The position numbers and the translations under genes were made by a program. From Dyadobacter beijingensis DSM 21582 (lineage in GTDB: Bacteria > Bacteroidota > Bacteroidia > Cytophagales > Spirosomataceae), in NCBI RefSeq assembly GCF_000382205.1, contig NZ_KB907789.1, positions 496,001 to 560,000 of the forward strand: a stretch of 64,000 nt of DNA. Reading direction: 5' to 3'. Shown here piece by piece: positions 1 through 8,417 of this stretch (position 1 is its first letter; every line of letters starts with the position of its first letter). The notes beneath the pieces were generated by a model that was given only the letters and a program-made list of their open reading frames with translations, was not told the origin of the DNA and ran no database searches.

Positions 1-1339
1 TGAACGTGCTGCCTGTATCGTAGAAGTTTTTGATATTGTTTTTCTGGGCAGAATAGGGTCTTTCGACACCGTCGGGCTGCATGACCATCGAGCCGTCGAG
101 CTTCGCACCCCATGAGGTGCGGCCGTAGGAAATAGCCTCCGCCTGCGAGGTAGGTGCCACGCCGCGCGAACCGGCGCCGTATTGATATTGCCAGTCCGAG
201 AATGTCAGCGGGCGTTCGAATGTGAAGTTGGAATTAAACTCTACGCCCAGTCCTTTCTGCCCCTTACCGGACTTCGTCGTGATCAGAATAACGCCATTTG
301 AAGCGCGCGAGCCGTAAAGCGCCGCCGCCGTGCCGCCTTTGAGGACGGAAATGCTTTCGATATCGTCGGGGTTGATGCTCAGCAAGCCGTCGCCGTTGTC
401 GGTCCCGCCCCACGTGCCGGGCGAACCCTGATTAGCATTATTAATAGGAATTCCGTTCACGACGTACAGCGGCTGGTTATCCCCGCTGAGCGAACCGTTG
501 CCGCGAATAATCACGCGGCTCGAACCTGCTGCGCCGTTGGCTGTGCTGGTGGCATTCACGCCCGCGATCTTACCGGATAATGCGTTGCCCAGATTGGCTT
601 CGCGCGCCTGGGTGAACTCGCTGCCTTTCACCTCGGTCACCGCGTAGGTCAATGCCTTTTTGTCTTTGGCAATACCCAAAGCCGTCACCACCACCTCGTT
701 GAGCGACTTCGCTTCGGGCGCCATTTTAATGCTGATCTCGCTCTGGCTGCCCACCGGTACTTCCTGCGCAATGTAGCCTACAAAGCTGAAAATCAGCACC
801 GCATTGTCACTTATCACGTCCAGGGTGAACTTACCATCCGCATTGGTGGTGGTACCCGTTTGGGTGCCTTTCACGAGAATACTCACGCCGGGCAATGGGT
901 CGCCTCTTTCGTCGGCCACCGAGCCGGTCAGCTTGCGGATCACCGATTTTATGTCGGGTGCCTGCACGGGTTCCGCTGGCTTGCGGTGCAGCAAAATGTG
1001 TGAATCCACGACCTCATAGCTCACGCTGAGGGGTGTCAGGAGCTCATCGAGCACCTTGGAAAGCCGGCTGTTCACGGCATTTACCGACACCCGCTGGCGC
1101 GCGTTGATGCTGTTGCCGCTGTAAATGAATTTGATGCTGGTTTGCTTTTCAAGCCGGGCAAGGACGGTTTTGACCTCCGCCGACTGCACCGTGAGCGACA
1201 CTTCCTGCCGCAGGATTTCCTGCGCCCGCGTTTCAGCCGCAAACGATAACCCGCAGAAAATCACCGAACAAAGCAGCTGTACGACAGTTATTTGCATAGC
1301 ACGAATCAATAACCGTTTGACGGATATGGTTTTTTGCAT
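1..1339 (-). CDS. SusC/RagA-family TonB-linked outer membrane receptor, N-terminal part
   Basis: This is the first ~446 codons of a TonB-dependent outer membrane transporter; the rest lies beyond the left edge. Reading from the ATG at 1339, the protein has a signal peptide, then an STN domain at about residues 50-113. A carboxypeptidase-D-like domain follows from about residue 137 (DERGDPLPGVSILVKG). A TonB-box-like stretch LNEVVVTALG comes at about 213, and then the plug, which contains LKGGTAAALYGSRASNG. In this family a SusD-type lipoprotein caps the barrel to bind a glycan or other large ligand, and its gene normally follows susC, which here would be outside the window. The STN domain is the part that signals to a FecR-type anti-sigma factor, and exactly such a gene lies immediately upstream, so this receptor is probably autoregulated by its substrate. 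An ATG at codon 15 is an alternative start. The substrate cannot be told. Confidence 0.93.
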   Translation of the reverse strand, partial: MQKTISVKRLLIRAMQITVVQLLCSVIFCGLSFAAETRAQEILRQEVSLTVQSAEVKTVLARLEKQTSIKFIYSGNSINARQRVSVNAVNSRLSKVLDELLTPLSVSYEVVDSHILLHRKPAEPVQAPDIKSVIRKLTGSVADERGDPLPGVSILVKGTQTGTTTNADGKFTLDVISDNAVLIFSFVGYIAQEVPVGSQSEISIKMAPEAKSLNEVVVTALGIAKDKKALTYAVTEVKGSEFTQAREANLGNALSGKIAGVNATSTANGAAGSSRVIIRGNGSLSGDNQPLYVVNGIPINNANQGSPGTWGGTDNGDGLLSINPDDIESISVLKGGTAAALYGSRASNGVILITTKSGKGQKGLGVEFNSNFTFERPLTFSDWQYQYGAGSRGVAPTSQAEAISYGRTSWGAKLDGSMVMQPDGVERPYSAQKNNIKNFYDTGSTF

Positions 1340-1490
1340 AATTTTAAAATGTTTTTGATTTGTAAGAGACTCAGAAACAAGAGCATCCGTTCCGGGATTG
1401 GCGTTTCGGGCGGATGTTGTCAGGCCAGTAATGTTCGCAGCATTATTGGCTTTTTTTGTAGATCAGGGTTTTGGCATAGGCGCTCGTTAG

Positions 1491-1630
1491 GGTCAGGTGT
1501 GGTCAGGTTTTGTCAGGTGTGGTCAGGTGTGGTCAGGGTTTGTCAGGTGTGGTCAGGTGTGGTCAGGTTTTGTCAGGTGTGGTCAGGTGTGGTCAGGGTT
1601 TGTCAGGTGTGGTCACGGGGGGTCAGGGTT
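1491..1630. repeat. nested 10/30/60-base tandem repeat between fecR and susC
   Basis: Fourteen 10-base units follow one another without spacers. They are variants of ggtcaggtgt, such as ggtcaggttt, tgtcaggtgt and ggtcagggtt. They group into 30-base units that alternate between two forms differing by one base. Bases 1491-1550 and 1551-1610 are two exact copies of a 60-base unit, after which the pattern decays up to the fecR stop codon at 1634-1636. The plus strand holds almost only G and T with regular C and A, so the transcribed minus strand is rich in CTGACC and cannot fold on itself. The array fills about half of the fecR-susC gap. Its function is unknown; a copy-number-variable spacer or a cluster of protein-binding sites is possible. 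Confidence 0.95.
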
Positions 1631-1633
1631 TGG

Positions 1634-2665
1634 TTATTTCGGGCAGCCTTCGCCGTTTACGAAAAAGCTTGTTCCGCGGAGTTCGTAGTCCGCATTCACC
1701 GATTTACAAATGAAACGGAGCTGGGTATGCAGCGGCAGTCCGGTAATGTCGCCCGTAAATGTGCAGTTGTTCAGGGCCGGGTTCTCGACCACTATTTCAA
1801 TATCGTATGCCTTTTGCAAAGCGTTTAGTACCGTTTGCAAAGGCGATTCCTCAAATGCCAGTTCCCGCTTCTGTACCGGCGGTTCCACCATCACCGGCGC
1901 AGGTACCAGTTCCGGGACCAGCTTTTTGGCTTCCTTATCGAATGTAACCTTCTGGTTAGGCCTGAGAACGACGCCATTGCGGCTTTGGGATGATTTTTCC
2001 TGGTTTTCATACACCGAAACCTTCCCGCTCAGCACCTGCACCTCGATCGTCCGCGCATTCCCGAACGACGTCACCTTGAAACTCGTCCCCAGCACCTGCG
2101 TTACCAGCTCGCCGGAATACACGAAAAATGGCCGGGAAGTATCGCGTTTAATATTGAAAACGGCCTCGCCTTCCAGCTCCACCTGTCTGTTTTTGGGGTC
2201 GAAATGCCTGGGGTAGCGCAGGGTACTTTCCTTTGCCAGCACGATTACCGACCCGTCTTCCAGCGTCAGCGAACGTTCAGAACCGCTCGTGTTTTTGACT
2301 ATCAAAAAGCCGCTTTTAGCGGAGGTCACATCCTTTACCGGTATATTTTGGCTAGCCACCGGCTCAGTTGAGCTTCCGAAAATTCCCGGCCTGAACACAT
2401 AAAGGGCCATTGTCAGCAGCACTGCCGCCGCAATCCCCATCCCCATCCGCACGACGGGCATGTCCCAGCGGCGTGCCGGCAAAGCATTCTGCCGGATTTT
2501 TTTCCAGATTTTTTGCTCCATGGCCCGTGCTTCCGTACCGGCGAGCGGTTCCGGAGCCAGCGAGTGCACCCGCTCCGACCATTCGAGCACCTGCCGCTCC
2601 TCCTCGGAGCTGCATGTTCCGGCCAGGTATTTTTGCAATAATATGTCGAACTCGTGTTGATTCAT
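1634..2665 (-). CDS. FecR-family anti-sigma factor with DUF4974 domain
   Basis: A 343-residue inner membrane protein that relays the state of an outer membrane receptor to an ECF sigma factor. The N-terminal ~75 residues form the cytoplasmic sigma-binding part (LLQKYLAGTCSSEEERQVL). One membrane span follows near residues 72-95. The periplasmic FecR domain lies at about 120-215 (LEDGSVIVLAKESTLRYP, VELEGEAVFNIKRD). The C-terminal DUF4974 domain, which contacts the receptor STN domain, starts near 265 (LAFEESPLQTVLNALQKAY). Length and order are standard for Bacteroidota. The gene starts 18 bases after the sigma factor and is followed by the tandem repeat and susC, so the three genes form one regulatory unit. 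The ATG at 2665 is the natural start. Confidence 0.93.
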   Translation of the reverse strand: MNQHEFDILLQKYLAGTCSSEEERQVLEWSERVHSLAPEPLAGTEARAMEQKIWKKIRQNALPARRWDMPVVRMGMGIAAAVLLTMALYVFRPGIFGSSTEPVASQNIPVKDVTSAKSGFLIVKNTSGSERSLTLEDGSVIVLAKESTLRYPRHFDPKNRQVELEGEAVFNIKRDTSRPFFVYSGELVTQVLGTSFKVTSFGNARTIEVQVLSGKVSVYENQEKSSQSRNGVVLRPNQKVTFDKEAKKLVPELVPAPVMVEPPVQKRELAFEESPLQTVLNALQKAYDIEIVVENPALNNCTFTGDITGLPLHTQLRFICKSVNADYELRGTSFFVNGEGCPK

Positions 2666-2683
2666 GTTGATGTGGTTTCCAGG

Positions 2684-3262
2684 CTAATGATCTGAATTAT
2701 AAACCCTGAGCTGATCTTTCAGGACTTTTAGCGACTGCGTGATGTGGTATTCGACGCCCTTTTCGGACAAGCTCAGCCGCTCGGCAATGTCCTTCACCGA
2801 CTGGTTTTCGAACCGGCTGAGCCGGAACACCTCGCACGTTTTTTCGGGTAGCTTTTTCATTACCTCATCCACGGCGCGGGAAAGGTCCTCGAAGCGGACA
2901 ATCTCCTCGGTGCCATAAGACTGCCGTATCTCGTTCAGGATCAGATACTCCTGGTATTTTCGCTGGGTAATGCAGGACTTGATGTAGTTGGTAATGCGGT
3001 GTTTCATGGAAACCACCAGGTAGGCCTTCAAATGGCGGATGAGCGAATCCTCTCGTTTGTGCCAGAGGTTTTCGAACACATCCTGCACCAGTTCTTCGGC
3101 TTCTTCTCGCGTGCCGGTTTCCTGAAACGCGATACCGAACAGCCGGTACCAATACCGGGCATAGATCTCCTCGAATGCGCGGGCGTTGCTTTGTTGGAGC
3201 AGGTCCACGAGCTGTTCGTCGGTAAAGCGTTGGTACATAGGTTTAGGAATATCGTTGCGCAT
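2684..3262 (-). CDS. ECF RNA polymerase sigma factor (FecI/RagA-associated type)
   Basis: A 192-residue sigma-70-family factor with only regions 2 and 4. Region 2 is at about residues 30-95 (ARAFEEIYARYWYRLF, AEELVQDVFENLWHKRE). Region 4 is at about 130-182 (KLPEKTCEVFRLSRFENQS, IAERLSLSEKGVEYH). The Bacteroidota-type basic linker lies between them (YIKSCITQRKYQEYL). It should direct polymerase to the susC promoter when released by the downstream FecR protein. The ATG at 3262 is used; a second ATG eight codons later is possible. The upstream DNA is very AT-rich. A stretch near 3272-3300 reads ctagggtttttac on the minus strand and may be part of its own promoter, but I could not match it to a consensus. 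Confidence 0.93.
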   Translation of the reverse strand: MRNDIPKPMYQRFTDEQLVDLLQQSNARAFEEIYARYWYRLFGIAFQETGTREEAEELVQDVFENLWHKREDSLIRHLKAYLVVSMKHRITNYIKSCITQRKYQEYLILNEIRQSYGTEEIVRFEDLSRAVDEVMKKLPEKTCEVFRLSRFENQSVKDIAERLSLSEKGVEYHITQSLKVLKDQLRVYNSDH

Positions 3263-3370
3263 ATATAGGCAACTAACCCCGTAAAAACCCTAGACGATTT
3301 TGTAAAAAATTTTGAGAAAATTTTTAATAGTAGAATTTTATTTTGCGTTTTGACTATTTAAAGAAGAATA

Positions 3371-3532
3371 CTAGACCCTGATATGCGGATTTTTCAGAAT
3401 TCCGTAATCTAGTGCAGAAATTTCTTCAAAAAGCCGGTCCATTTCTTCCCAATAAGCTTTTTTGTCCGTCGCCGGCACTTTCTGTTCGGAAACCCTATGA
3501 AGACTCATCCTGGAATGGATTTTGAACGCCAT
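3371..3532 (-). CDS. small hypothetical protein (53 aa)
   Basis: I do not recognise this gene. From the ATG at 3532 it encodes 53 residues ending in a helical, acidic segment (KKAYWEEMDRLFEEISAL) and a short tail (KNPHIRV). A purine-rich GAGGAGG stands about nine bases before that ATG on the minus strand, which is the main support for the start. The same frame stays open 23 codons further upstream, but that part looks non-coding. It lies between the sigma factor and a divergent small gene at 3630, and no partner or function can be inferred. It could be a chance ORF. Confidence 0.35.
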   Translation of the reverse strand: MAFKIHSRMSLHRVSEQKVPATDKKAYWEEMDRLFEEISALDYGILKNPHIRV

Positions 3533-3629
3533 CTTTGAGACCCTCCTCGTGGCGGAAACTTTCCGGCGTATCGATACCGTTACAAACCATACTATCCGCA
3601 TTTATTCGACGAAACAATCTGAAAATACC

Positions 3630-3860
3630 ATGTCCGCCCCGCAACTCACCGGCTTGCAAAAACGCGCTTCGAAATACATTAACAAAGCCATCTCCTATCA
3701 ACTCCGCCCCGGAGAAGTGATCGAGGGGTATTTCTCAGGCTTTGACCCCAATTCCATTGACCGGGCAGTGATCCAAATGTCCAACGCCGCCGACAAGACC
3801 ACCCTACCGCTGATGACGGTGTTGAATTATTTTGAGGGGGTTGAGGAGGAAGAGGATTGA
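3630..3860 (+). CDS. small hypothetical protein (76 aa)
   Basis: I do not recognise this family. The frame is open from 3522, but the ATG at 3630 is preferred because the residues upstream of it look unstructured. The 76-residue product has a basic N-terminal helix (GLQKRASKYINKAIS), a central GYFSGFDPNS segment, and a strongly acidic tail (FEGVEEEED). There is no signal peptide or membrane span, so it is probably cytosolic. It is divergent from the small gene at 3371-3532. It is followed by the promoter of the HicB-like gene, so it is likely transcribed alone. Confidence 0.5.
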   Translation: MSAPQLTGLQKRASKYINKAISYQLRPGEVIEGYFSGFDPNSIDRAVIQMSNAADKTTLPLMTVLNYFEGVEEEED

Positions 3861-3888
3861 ATCATAAAAATTTTGGAACGTCACAAGA

Positions 3889-3922
3889 TTGCAAACATTT
3901 GGAAATTCGTTACGTTTGTAAC
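3889..3922 (+). promoter_or_regulatory. Bacteroidota-type promoter with overlapping palindrome, upstream of hicB-like gene
   Basis: TACGTTTG at 3911-3918 fits the -7 consensus TAnnTTTG exactly. A TTG at 3889-3891 stands 19 bases upstream, as expected for the -33 element. The inverted repeat GTTAC-N4-GTAAC at 3909-3922 overlaps the -7 element and would suit a repressor. The next gene encodes a ribbon-helix-helix protein, so autorepression is plausible but inferred. Confidence 0.5.
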
Positions 3923-4009
3923 TTAATATCAGTTACACACTATCGCCTCATCCTACTCCTATCGTGAAATCATATGTGATTGAACAGATCATTACAACGC
4001 TCAAAGACA

Positions 4010-4393
4010 ATGGAAAAATCAAAAATGATTAACTCGCTAGCATACGAAGGTTATACAGCCAATATCCATTATAGCTCGGCCGATGAAGTGTTTTTCGGGA
4101 AGTTGATCGGAGTTAATGACCTTGTCACTTTTGAAGGGACTTCGGTGGAAGAACTTAAACAGGGGATGAAAGAGGCTGTTGACGATTACGTTGAAACCTG
4201 TAAAACGCTTGGAAAGGCGCCGGAGAAGTCTTACAAGGGCGTTTTTAACGTTCGGGTTTCTTCCGATCTGCATAAAAAGATTGCGTTGCTGGCTTCGCAA
4301 TATGATGTTACCTTAAATGATTTTGTCAAATCGGTTTTACAATATGCTTCGGCGCATCAGGAATTGGGTGACGAGATGTTTGGGTTGCGTTAG
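4010..4393 (+). CDS. HicB-like protein with C-terminal ribbon-helix-helix, no HicA partner
   Basis: The ATG at 4010 gives a 127-residue protein; an upstream TTG at 3980 would add ten unlikely residues. The first ~75 residues form the HicB partial RNase-H-like fold (YEGYTANIHYSSADEVFFGK, DLVTFEGTSVEELKQGM). The last ~45 form a ribbon-helix-helix DNA-binding domain (GVFNVRVSSDLHKKIALLA, LNDFVKSVLQYA). HicB proteins are antitoxins that block the HicA mRNA interferase and repress their own promoter. No HicA-like ORF (a ~60-80 residue double-stranded-RNA-binding fold) is visible on either side. It is therefore an orphan, perhaps acting only as a regulator. Its stop codon directly abuts the stop codon of the convergent gene at 4394. 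Confidence 0.8.
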   Translation: MEKSKMINSLAYEGYTANIHYSSADEVFFGKLIGVNDLVTFEGTSVEELKQGMKEAVDDYVETCKTLGKAPEKSYKGVFNVRVSSDLHKKIALLASQYDVTLNDFVKSVLQYASAHQELGDEMFGLR

Positions 4394-7300
4394 TTACTTC
4401 GTCAACGGCACCTGTGCCGTCGTCCGCAAATACGCAATCAATTCCGTCACTTCTTTTTCCGAAAGATTATCCAGCAGCCCGGTCGGCATCATCGAGGAAG
4501 GGGTTACTTCCCTGGTTTGAATGTCTGATTTGTTGATATTGACTGCATCCTGCCCCACGATCCGTAATGTGAGCTGGCGGTCGGTTTCTTTGGCTACGTT
4601 GCCTACGTAGGTACGGCCGTCGCGGGTGGCGATGACGACCATCTTGTAGTCGTCCTGGATCTCGCCGCTGGGGTCTAGGATGTTGCCAAGCAGGTAATCG
4701 AGGTTGGCGCGATTGGATCCGGTGAGCTCAGGGCCGATGCTGCCGCCTTCACCGTACAATTTGTGACAAGGCGCGCAGGTGCGCTGGAATACAAGGCGGC
4801 CACGGGTTTTGCTGGCATCGGCTACGGCCTTGTCGGTGAGCAGGGTCCGGTATTTCTTGTAGGCTTTCTCGTCAAATGCGACGTGGTCTATCGGGCCCCA
4901 TACCTCCACAAAGCCGCTGCCGACCACGCGGCGTAGCTGGCGGGCGACGTAGGTCGGGACGTCCTTTTTAGGGATCACATTCTTCGAAATGGCCTGTGTC
5001 AGGAGCCAGCCCGATTTTGGGCGCGAGGCCAGGGTTTGCACGGCTTCGGATTTTTCCTGCGCATTGAACTTCGGATAGGCATCGATGAGCTGCTTCGCCA
5101 ACGGCTCGCTGTCGTAACCGGCCACCGCGCGGATCGCGTCGAGGCGTAACGCATTGTCGTTCAGCAATGCGGGCAACTCGGCAGCAAGTTCGGGGCGCTG
5201 CCGGGCGGCCAGGGATTGCAGGGCTTTTGTTCGCTCGGTTAATGCGGCGGATTTGTTTTTCAATGCCGCCAATGCGGTTTTCGCGGATTCGGTATCGCCG
5301 AAATGCCTGCCCAGGTCTGCGGCTAGCTGCGCGGTAGGTTTATCGGCCTGTTTGAGTTTGGCATAAACGGCATTCCAGTTTTCGGGGGTTTTAATGTCGG
5401 TACGACCTTCCAGGCCGTCGCGCATGCCGGTCAGAATGTCGACGCGGTTGGCCGTTGATTTCCCGAGGTTTGCGACAAGTATGTTAGTTTGATCCGCATC
5501 AACCAACCGGCGTGCGATGAACTGGGTCACCATCGGAATTTTGCTTCCTGCGGCCAATTCCAATGCTTTTGGAGCATTGTCTTTCATCAGCGGCTCTATA
5601 CCGAACCAGATCATTTTAGGTAAATTATGGTCCCCCGCATCCTCCGCGTGCGCGAGCAGACCTTTTCCAATGCTCCATTTCGCATTGGCATCCAGTCGTT
5701 GCACGGCTGAAGCCAGGTACAGCCGCACCACGGGCGACGGGTCATTCATAGCCATTTGCGCAAACTGAATAATGACTTCCGCAGCAGGCTGCGCATCCTC
5801 GCACAGAAACTGGATCGCCCAGGCGCGTACGTGCGCATCCGCGTCCGACAATGCTTGCTTTAATGCCGCATTATCCAGATTATCCGTCACTTTCAGTGCC
5901 CACATCGCACGGAGGCGGTTGTCGGCATTGTCCTTGGCTTGATATAATGCATTCAATTTCGCGATAGCATCCTGGGAAATTTTGCCGTTCGCCGCCCTGC
6001 TTTGGAGGATTACCCGCGCGCGTCGGGCATGCCATTCGCTTTTGGTGGTTTGGAGTGCGGCCAGGTCGGCGTCGCTGAATTTGGTAAGATCATCATAACG
6101 TCCTTTCCAGTTTTCGGCGAGGGAGTTTTTGGGCATTACCCTGAAAATCCGGCCGGTTTCGGAATTGAGCACGTCGGAGCCGCAGATGTCGGCGTCGTGC
6201 CAGTCGAGGATATACATGCCTCCCTCCGGCCCTATTTCCATGCTGAAACCGACCCATTGGGCATTGTTGGCCATCAGGAAATCGTCGCTATGCTTGCCGG
6301 AGAAGCCGGAGCCTTTGGCAATCAGTTGGTCAGAAAGAATGCCGTGCTCGTGGATATTGGCCATGAATATTTTCCCACGCTCGGATGCCGGAAATGCATC
6401 GGAAAGGTAAATGCGCGCCCCGCCATGCGCCGAGCGGTGGCTGTGATCGGCGATGGTCTTAATATCATTATACACATACGGGTTGAAATGCTGGCCGCCC
6501 TGCCGGTGGTAAATGCCGCCGGGTACCACATGCCACAAATGCGGGATCACGCAGGCCGTGATGAACAGCTGGCCCTTGGCATCGTAGTCGACACCCCATG
6601 GATTGCTGAAACCGTGCGCCACCACTTCGAATTTGCGTTTGGTAGGATGGTACCGCCACACGCCGCCATTAATATCCACACCATCTTCCACTTCGATGTT
6701 CTCGGGAAATGTGTCGTTATGTTTGTACAATTTACCTTTTCCAACCGGCTTGCCTACTTTGGAGGGCGTCGCAAAACCCTGTAAACCGTATAACCAGCCG
6801 TCCGGCCCCCAATGGAAGCTGTTGAGCGTTTCGTGGCGGTCGCGGATACCCCAGCCCGTGAGCCGGACTTCGATATCGTCCATATCCGCCTTGTCGTCGC
6901 CGTTTTTATCGGGGACAAAAAGGAGGTTAGGCGGCGCGCCCACAAATACGCCCCCGAACCCCACCGCCAATGCAGCCGGGAACGCGATGCCTTCCATGAA
7001 TACCTTCTTGCTATCGGCCACGCCGTCGTGGTCGGTATCTTCGAGGATGAGTATGCGACTGGTGCCGGCATTGGAAAAACCTTTTCCACGCGATTCGTAG
7101 TCCTTGTTCTCGGCGATCCACATCCGACCGCGGTCGTCCCAGCAGAAGGCCATCGGCTGCGTCATCATCGGTTCGGAGGCGAATGCATTCACTTGGTAGC
7201 CTTCCTTAACGGTCATCGCTGCCACCGCTTCTTGTGCGCTGAGGAATTTGGCCTCCCTACCCTCTTTTTGCGCCAATGCCCAAAGCGCTGTCGTATTATA

Positions 7301-8236
7301 CTGACCGGTGTTACCGATAAACTCGCCGAATGTCTTATTCAATTCAACATCCTTAAAATCACCCGTATAAACCACCAGCTCATGCCTGATGATTTCCGTT
7401 TCGCCCTTTTTGATATGCCAGTCGCCCTTGCGTGCACGGGCGGGCCCGGCGCCCAGCTGCCCGTCGACGCGCCACGTCTGCGGGTAGCCCTTATTGGATG
7501 GGTGGTCCAGAATGGCAATGTGCGCCAGGTCGTTGCGGCCGGGTACCTGCATACCGATATCCACCCACATCGCAGCCTGGCCCTCCGCCTTTTCGTTCTT
7601 CTGGCGTGCCGCATTCACGACCTCGCCTTTAATGCCCTCTTTCCACGGCATGCGTACAAACAGGCCGCCGTAGTCATATTTGCCGATCGTCACGTCGGTT
7701 TTCGCCTCGCCGTTCCATTCCAGGTCGAGGAGGTATTTGCCATCCTTCACACGCATCGACCAGTTTTGTGTTTCGGTCAAAACAGCCGCCCCGGTGGAGT
7801 CCAGCAGGTGGTAGACGGTCTGCCATTTCACTTCCGCACCTTTCGCTTCGATCACGCTTGCGGATACTTTTTTCCAATAACCATCTGTCGGATGATGGAA
7901 ATAGTCGCGTCCGTTCACACGGGTATAGCCCCAGTAAATGCCCGTCTGATGCTTGTGGTGGCCAGGGCTGTATTCGGTGAGGACACCTTTGCCGTCCGGC
8001 GCCACAATGGGGTGCAGATAGGGCCGGAAGTCCGCCTTGGCATTTTGAGTAAGAATCGGTTTCGTTTCATTACCCCGGAAAATGCTGATAGTCTGCTCTT
8101 TATCATTCTGCACAGCCCGCAAGGCAACTTCGGCCGGCGGCTCGGCAATATACCCCAGCCTATCGCTATCAGCAGGGCCGACGAATTGGAATAACACAAA
8201 AACAAATAGCAGCGGCAGCAACCTGAGCAAGTTCAT
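4394..8236 (-). CDS. secreted DUF6807 / PVC-type dehydrogenase / HEAT-like / cytochrome c fusion protein
   Basis: A 1280-residue exported protein beginning with a hydrophobic signal peptide. Residues ~30-305 resemble DUF6807 (PmoA-like; SPGHHKHQTGIYWGY, DYFHHPTDGYW). Residues ~340-730 match the membrane-bound-dehydrogenase propeller of PVC-type proteins (NAFASEPMMTQPMAFCWDD, GRMWIAENKDY, NSFHWGPDGWLYGLQG). Residues ~740-1100 are helical and HEAT-like. A cytochrome c domain follows, with the haem site CAPCH near residue 1153 and a candidate distal methionine in SSMMPTGL near 1250. Family members are thought to oxidise sugars or similar compounds in the periplasm and pass electrons to the haem, but no substrate is established. 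The gene stands alone, and its stop abuts that of the HicB-like gene. DUF6807 and PVC domains occur separately in many genomes, so their fusion here is notable. Confidence 0.88.
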   Translation of the reverse strand: MNLLRLLPLLFVFVLFQFVGPADSDRLGYIAEPPAEVALRAVQNDKEQTISIFRGNETKPILTQNAKADFRPYLHPIVAPDGKGVLTEYSPGHHKHQTGIYWGYTRVNGRDYFHHPTDGYWKKVSASVIEAKGAEVKWQTVYHLLDSTGAAVLTETQNWSMRVKDGKYLLDLEWNGEAKTDVTIGKYDYGGLFVRMPWKEGIKGEVVNAARQKNEKAEGQAAMWVDIGMQVPGRNDLAHIAILDHPSNKGYPQTWRVDGQLGAGPARARKGDWHIKKGETEIIRHELVVYTGDFKDVELNKTFGEFIGNTGQYNTTALWALAQKEGREAKFLSAQEAVAAMTVKEGYQVNAFASEPMMTQPMAFCWDDRGRMWIAENKDYESRGKGFSNAGTSRILILEDTDHDGVADSKKVFMEGIAFPAALAVGFGGVFVGAPPNLLFVPDKNGDDKADMDDIEVRLTGWGIRDRHETLNSFHWGPDGWLYGLQGFATPSKVGKPVGKGKLYKHNDTFPENIEVEDGVDINGGVWRYHPTKRKFEVVAHGFSNPWGVDYDAKGQLFITACVIPHLWHVVPGGIYHRQGGQHFNPYVYNDIKTIADHSHRSAHGGARIYLSDAFPASERGKIFMANIHEHGILSDQLIAKGSGFSGKHSDDFLMANNAQWVGFSMEIGPEGGMYILDWHDADICGSDVLNSETGRIFRVMPKNSLAENWKGRYDDLTKFSDADLAALQTTKSEWHARRARVILQSRAANGKISQDAIAKLNALYQAKDNADNRLRAMWALKVTDNLDNAALKQALSDADAHVRAWAIQFLCEDAQPAAEVIIQFAQMAMNDPSPVVRLYLASAVQRLDANAKWSIGKGLLAHAEDAGDHNLPKMIWFGIEPLMKDNAPKALELAAGSKIPMVTQFIARRLVDADQTNILVANLGKSTANRVDILTGMRDGLEGRTDIKTPENWNAVYAKLKQADKPTAQLAADLGRHFGDTESAKTALAALKNKSAALTERTKALQSLAARQRPELAAELPALLNDNALRLDAIRAVAGYDSEPLAKQLIDAYPKFNAQEKSEAVQTLASRPKSGWLLTQAISKNVIPKKDVPTYVARQLRRVVGSGFVEVWGPIDHVAFDEKAYKKYRTLLTDKAVADASKTRGRLVFQRTCAPCHKLYGEGGSIGPELTGSNRANLDYLLGNILDPSGEIQDDYKMVVIATRDGRTYVGNVAKETDRQLTLRIVGQDAVNINKSDIQTREVTPSSMMPTGLLDNLSEKEVTELIAYLRTTAQVPLTK

Positions 8237-8417
8237 AGGCAGTATTCCTGGGTTTTAGGATTAAATGCGGATGCGATATGATCATCCCGATACCCGGAAA
8301 TAAGCAAAAAGAGGTCGATAATTACTCAATTTTTCAGGTAGCCTGTGGTTTACGCCATTTGTATTTAAACAGAATTATCTAACTTGAGGGTTAACAGAAT
8401 GCATCAACAGCCGCGCC

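Noticed and set aside
1491-1630. Tandem repeat as a CRISPR array
   Set aside because: Units are contiguous with no unique spacers, and no cas gene is present.
1334-1828. Plus-strand ORFs in three frames across the tandem repeat that would encode ten-residue repeats
   Set aside because: A 10-base period keeps all three frames open without coding. The ORFs run antisense into fecR, and no family or start signal supports them.
6812-8194. Long plus-strand ORF (460 codons) antisense to the DUF6807/PVC gene
   Set aside because: It is a shadow of a strongly recognised protein in the opposite frame, with no domain of its own.
8395-8403. Promoter for the lipocalin-like gene based on TAACTTGA
   Set aside because: Two mismatches in the TTTG half of the -7 element make it no better than chance.
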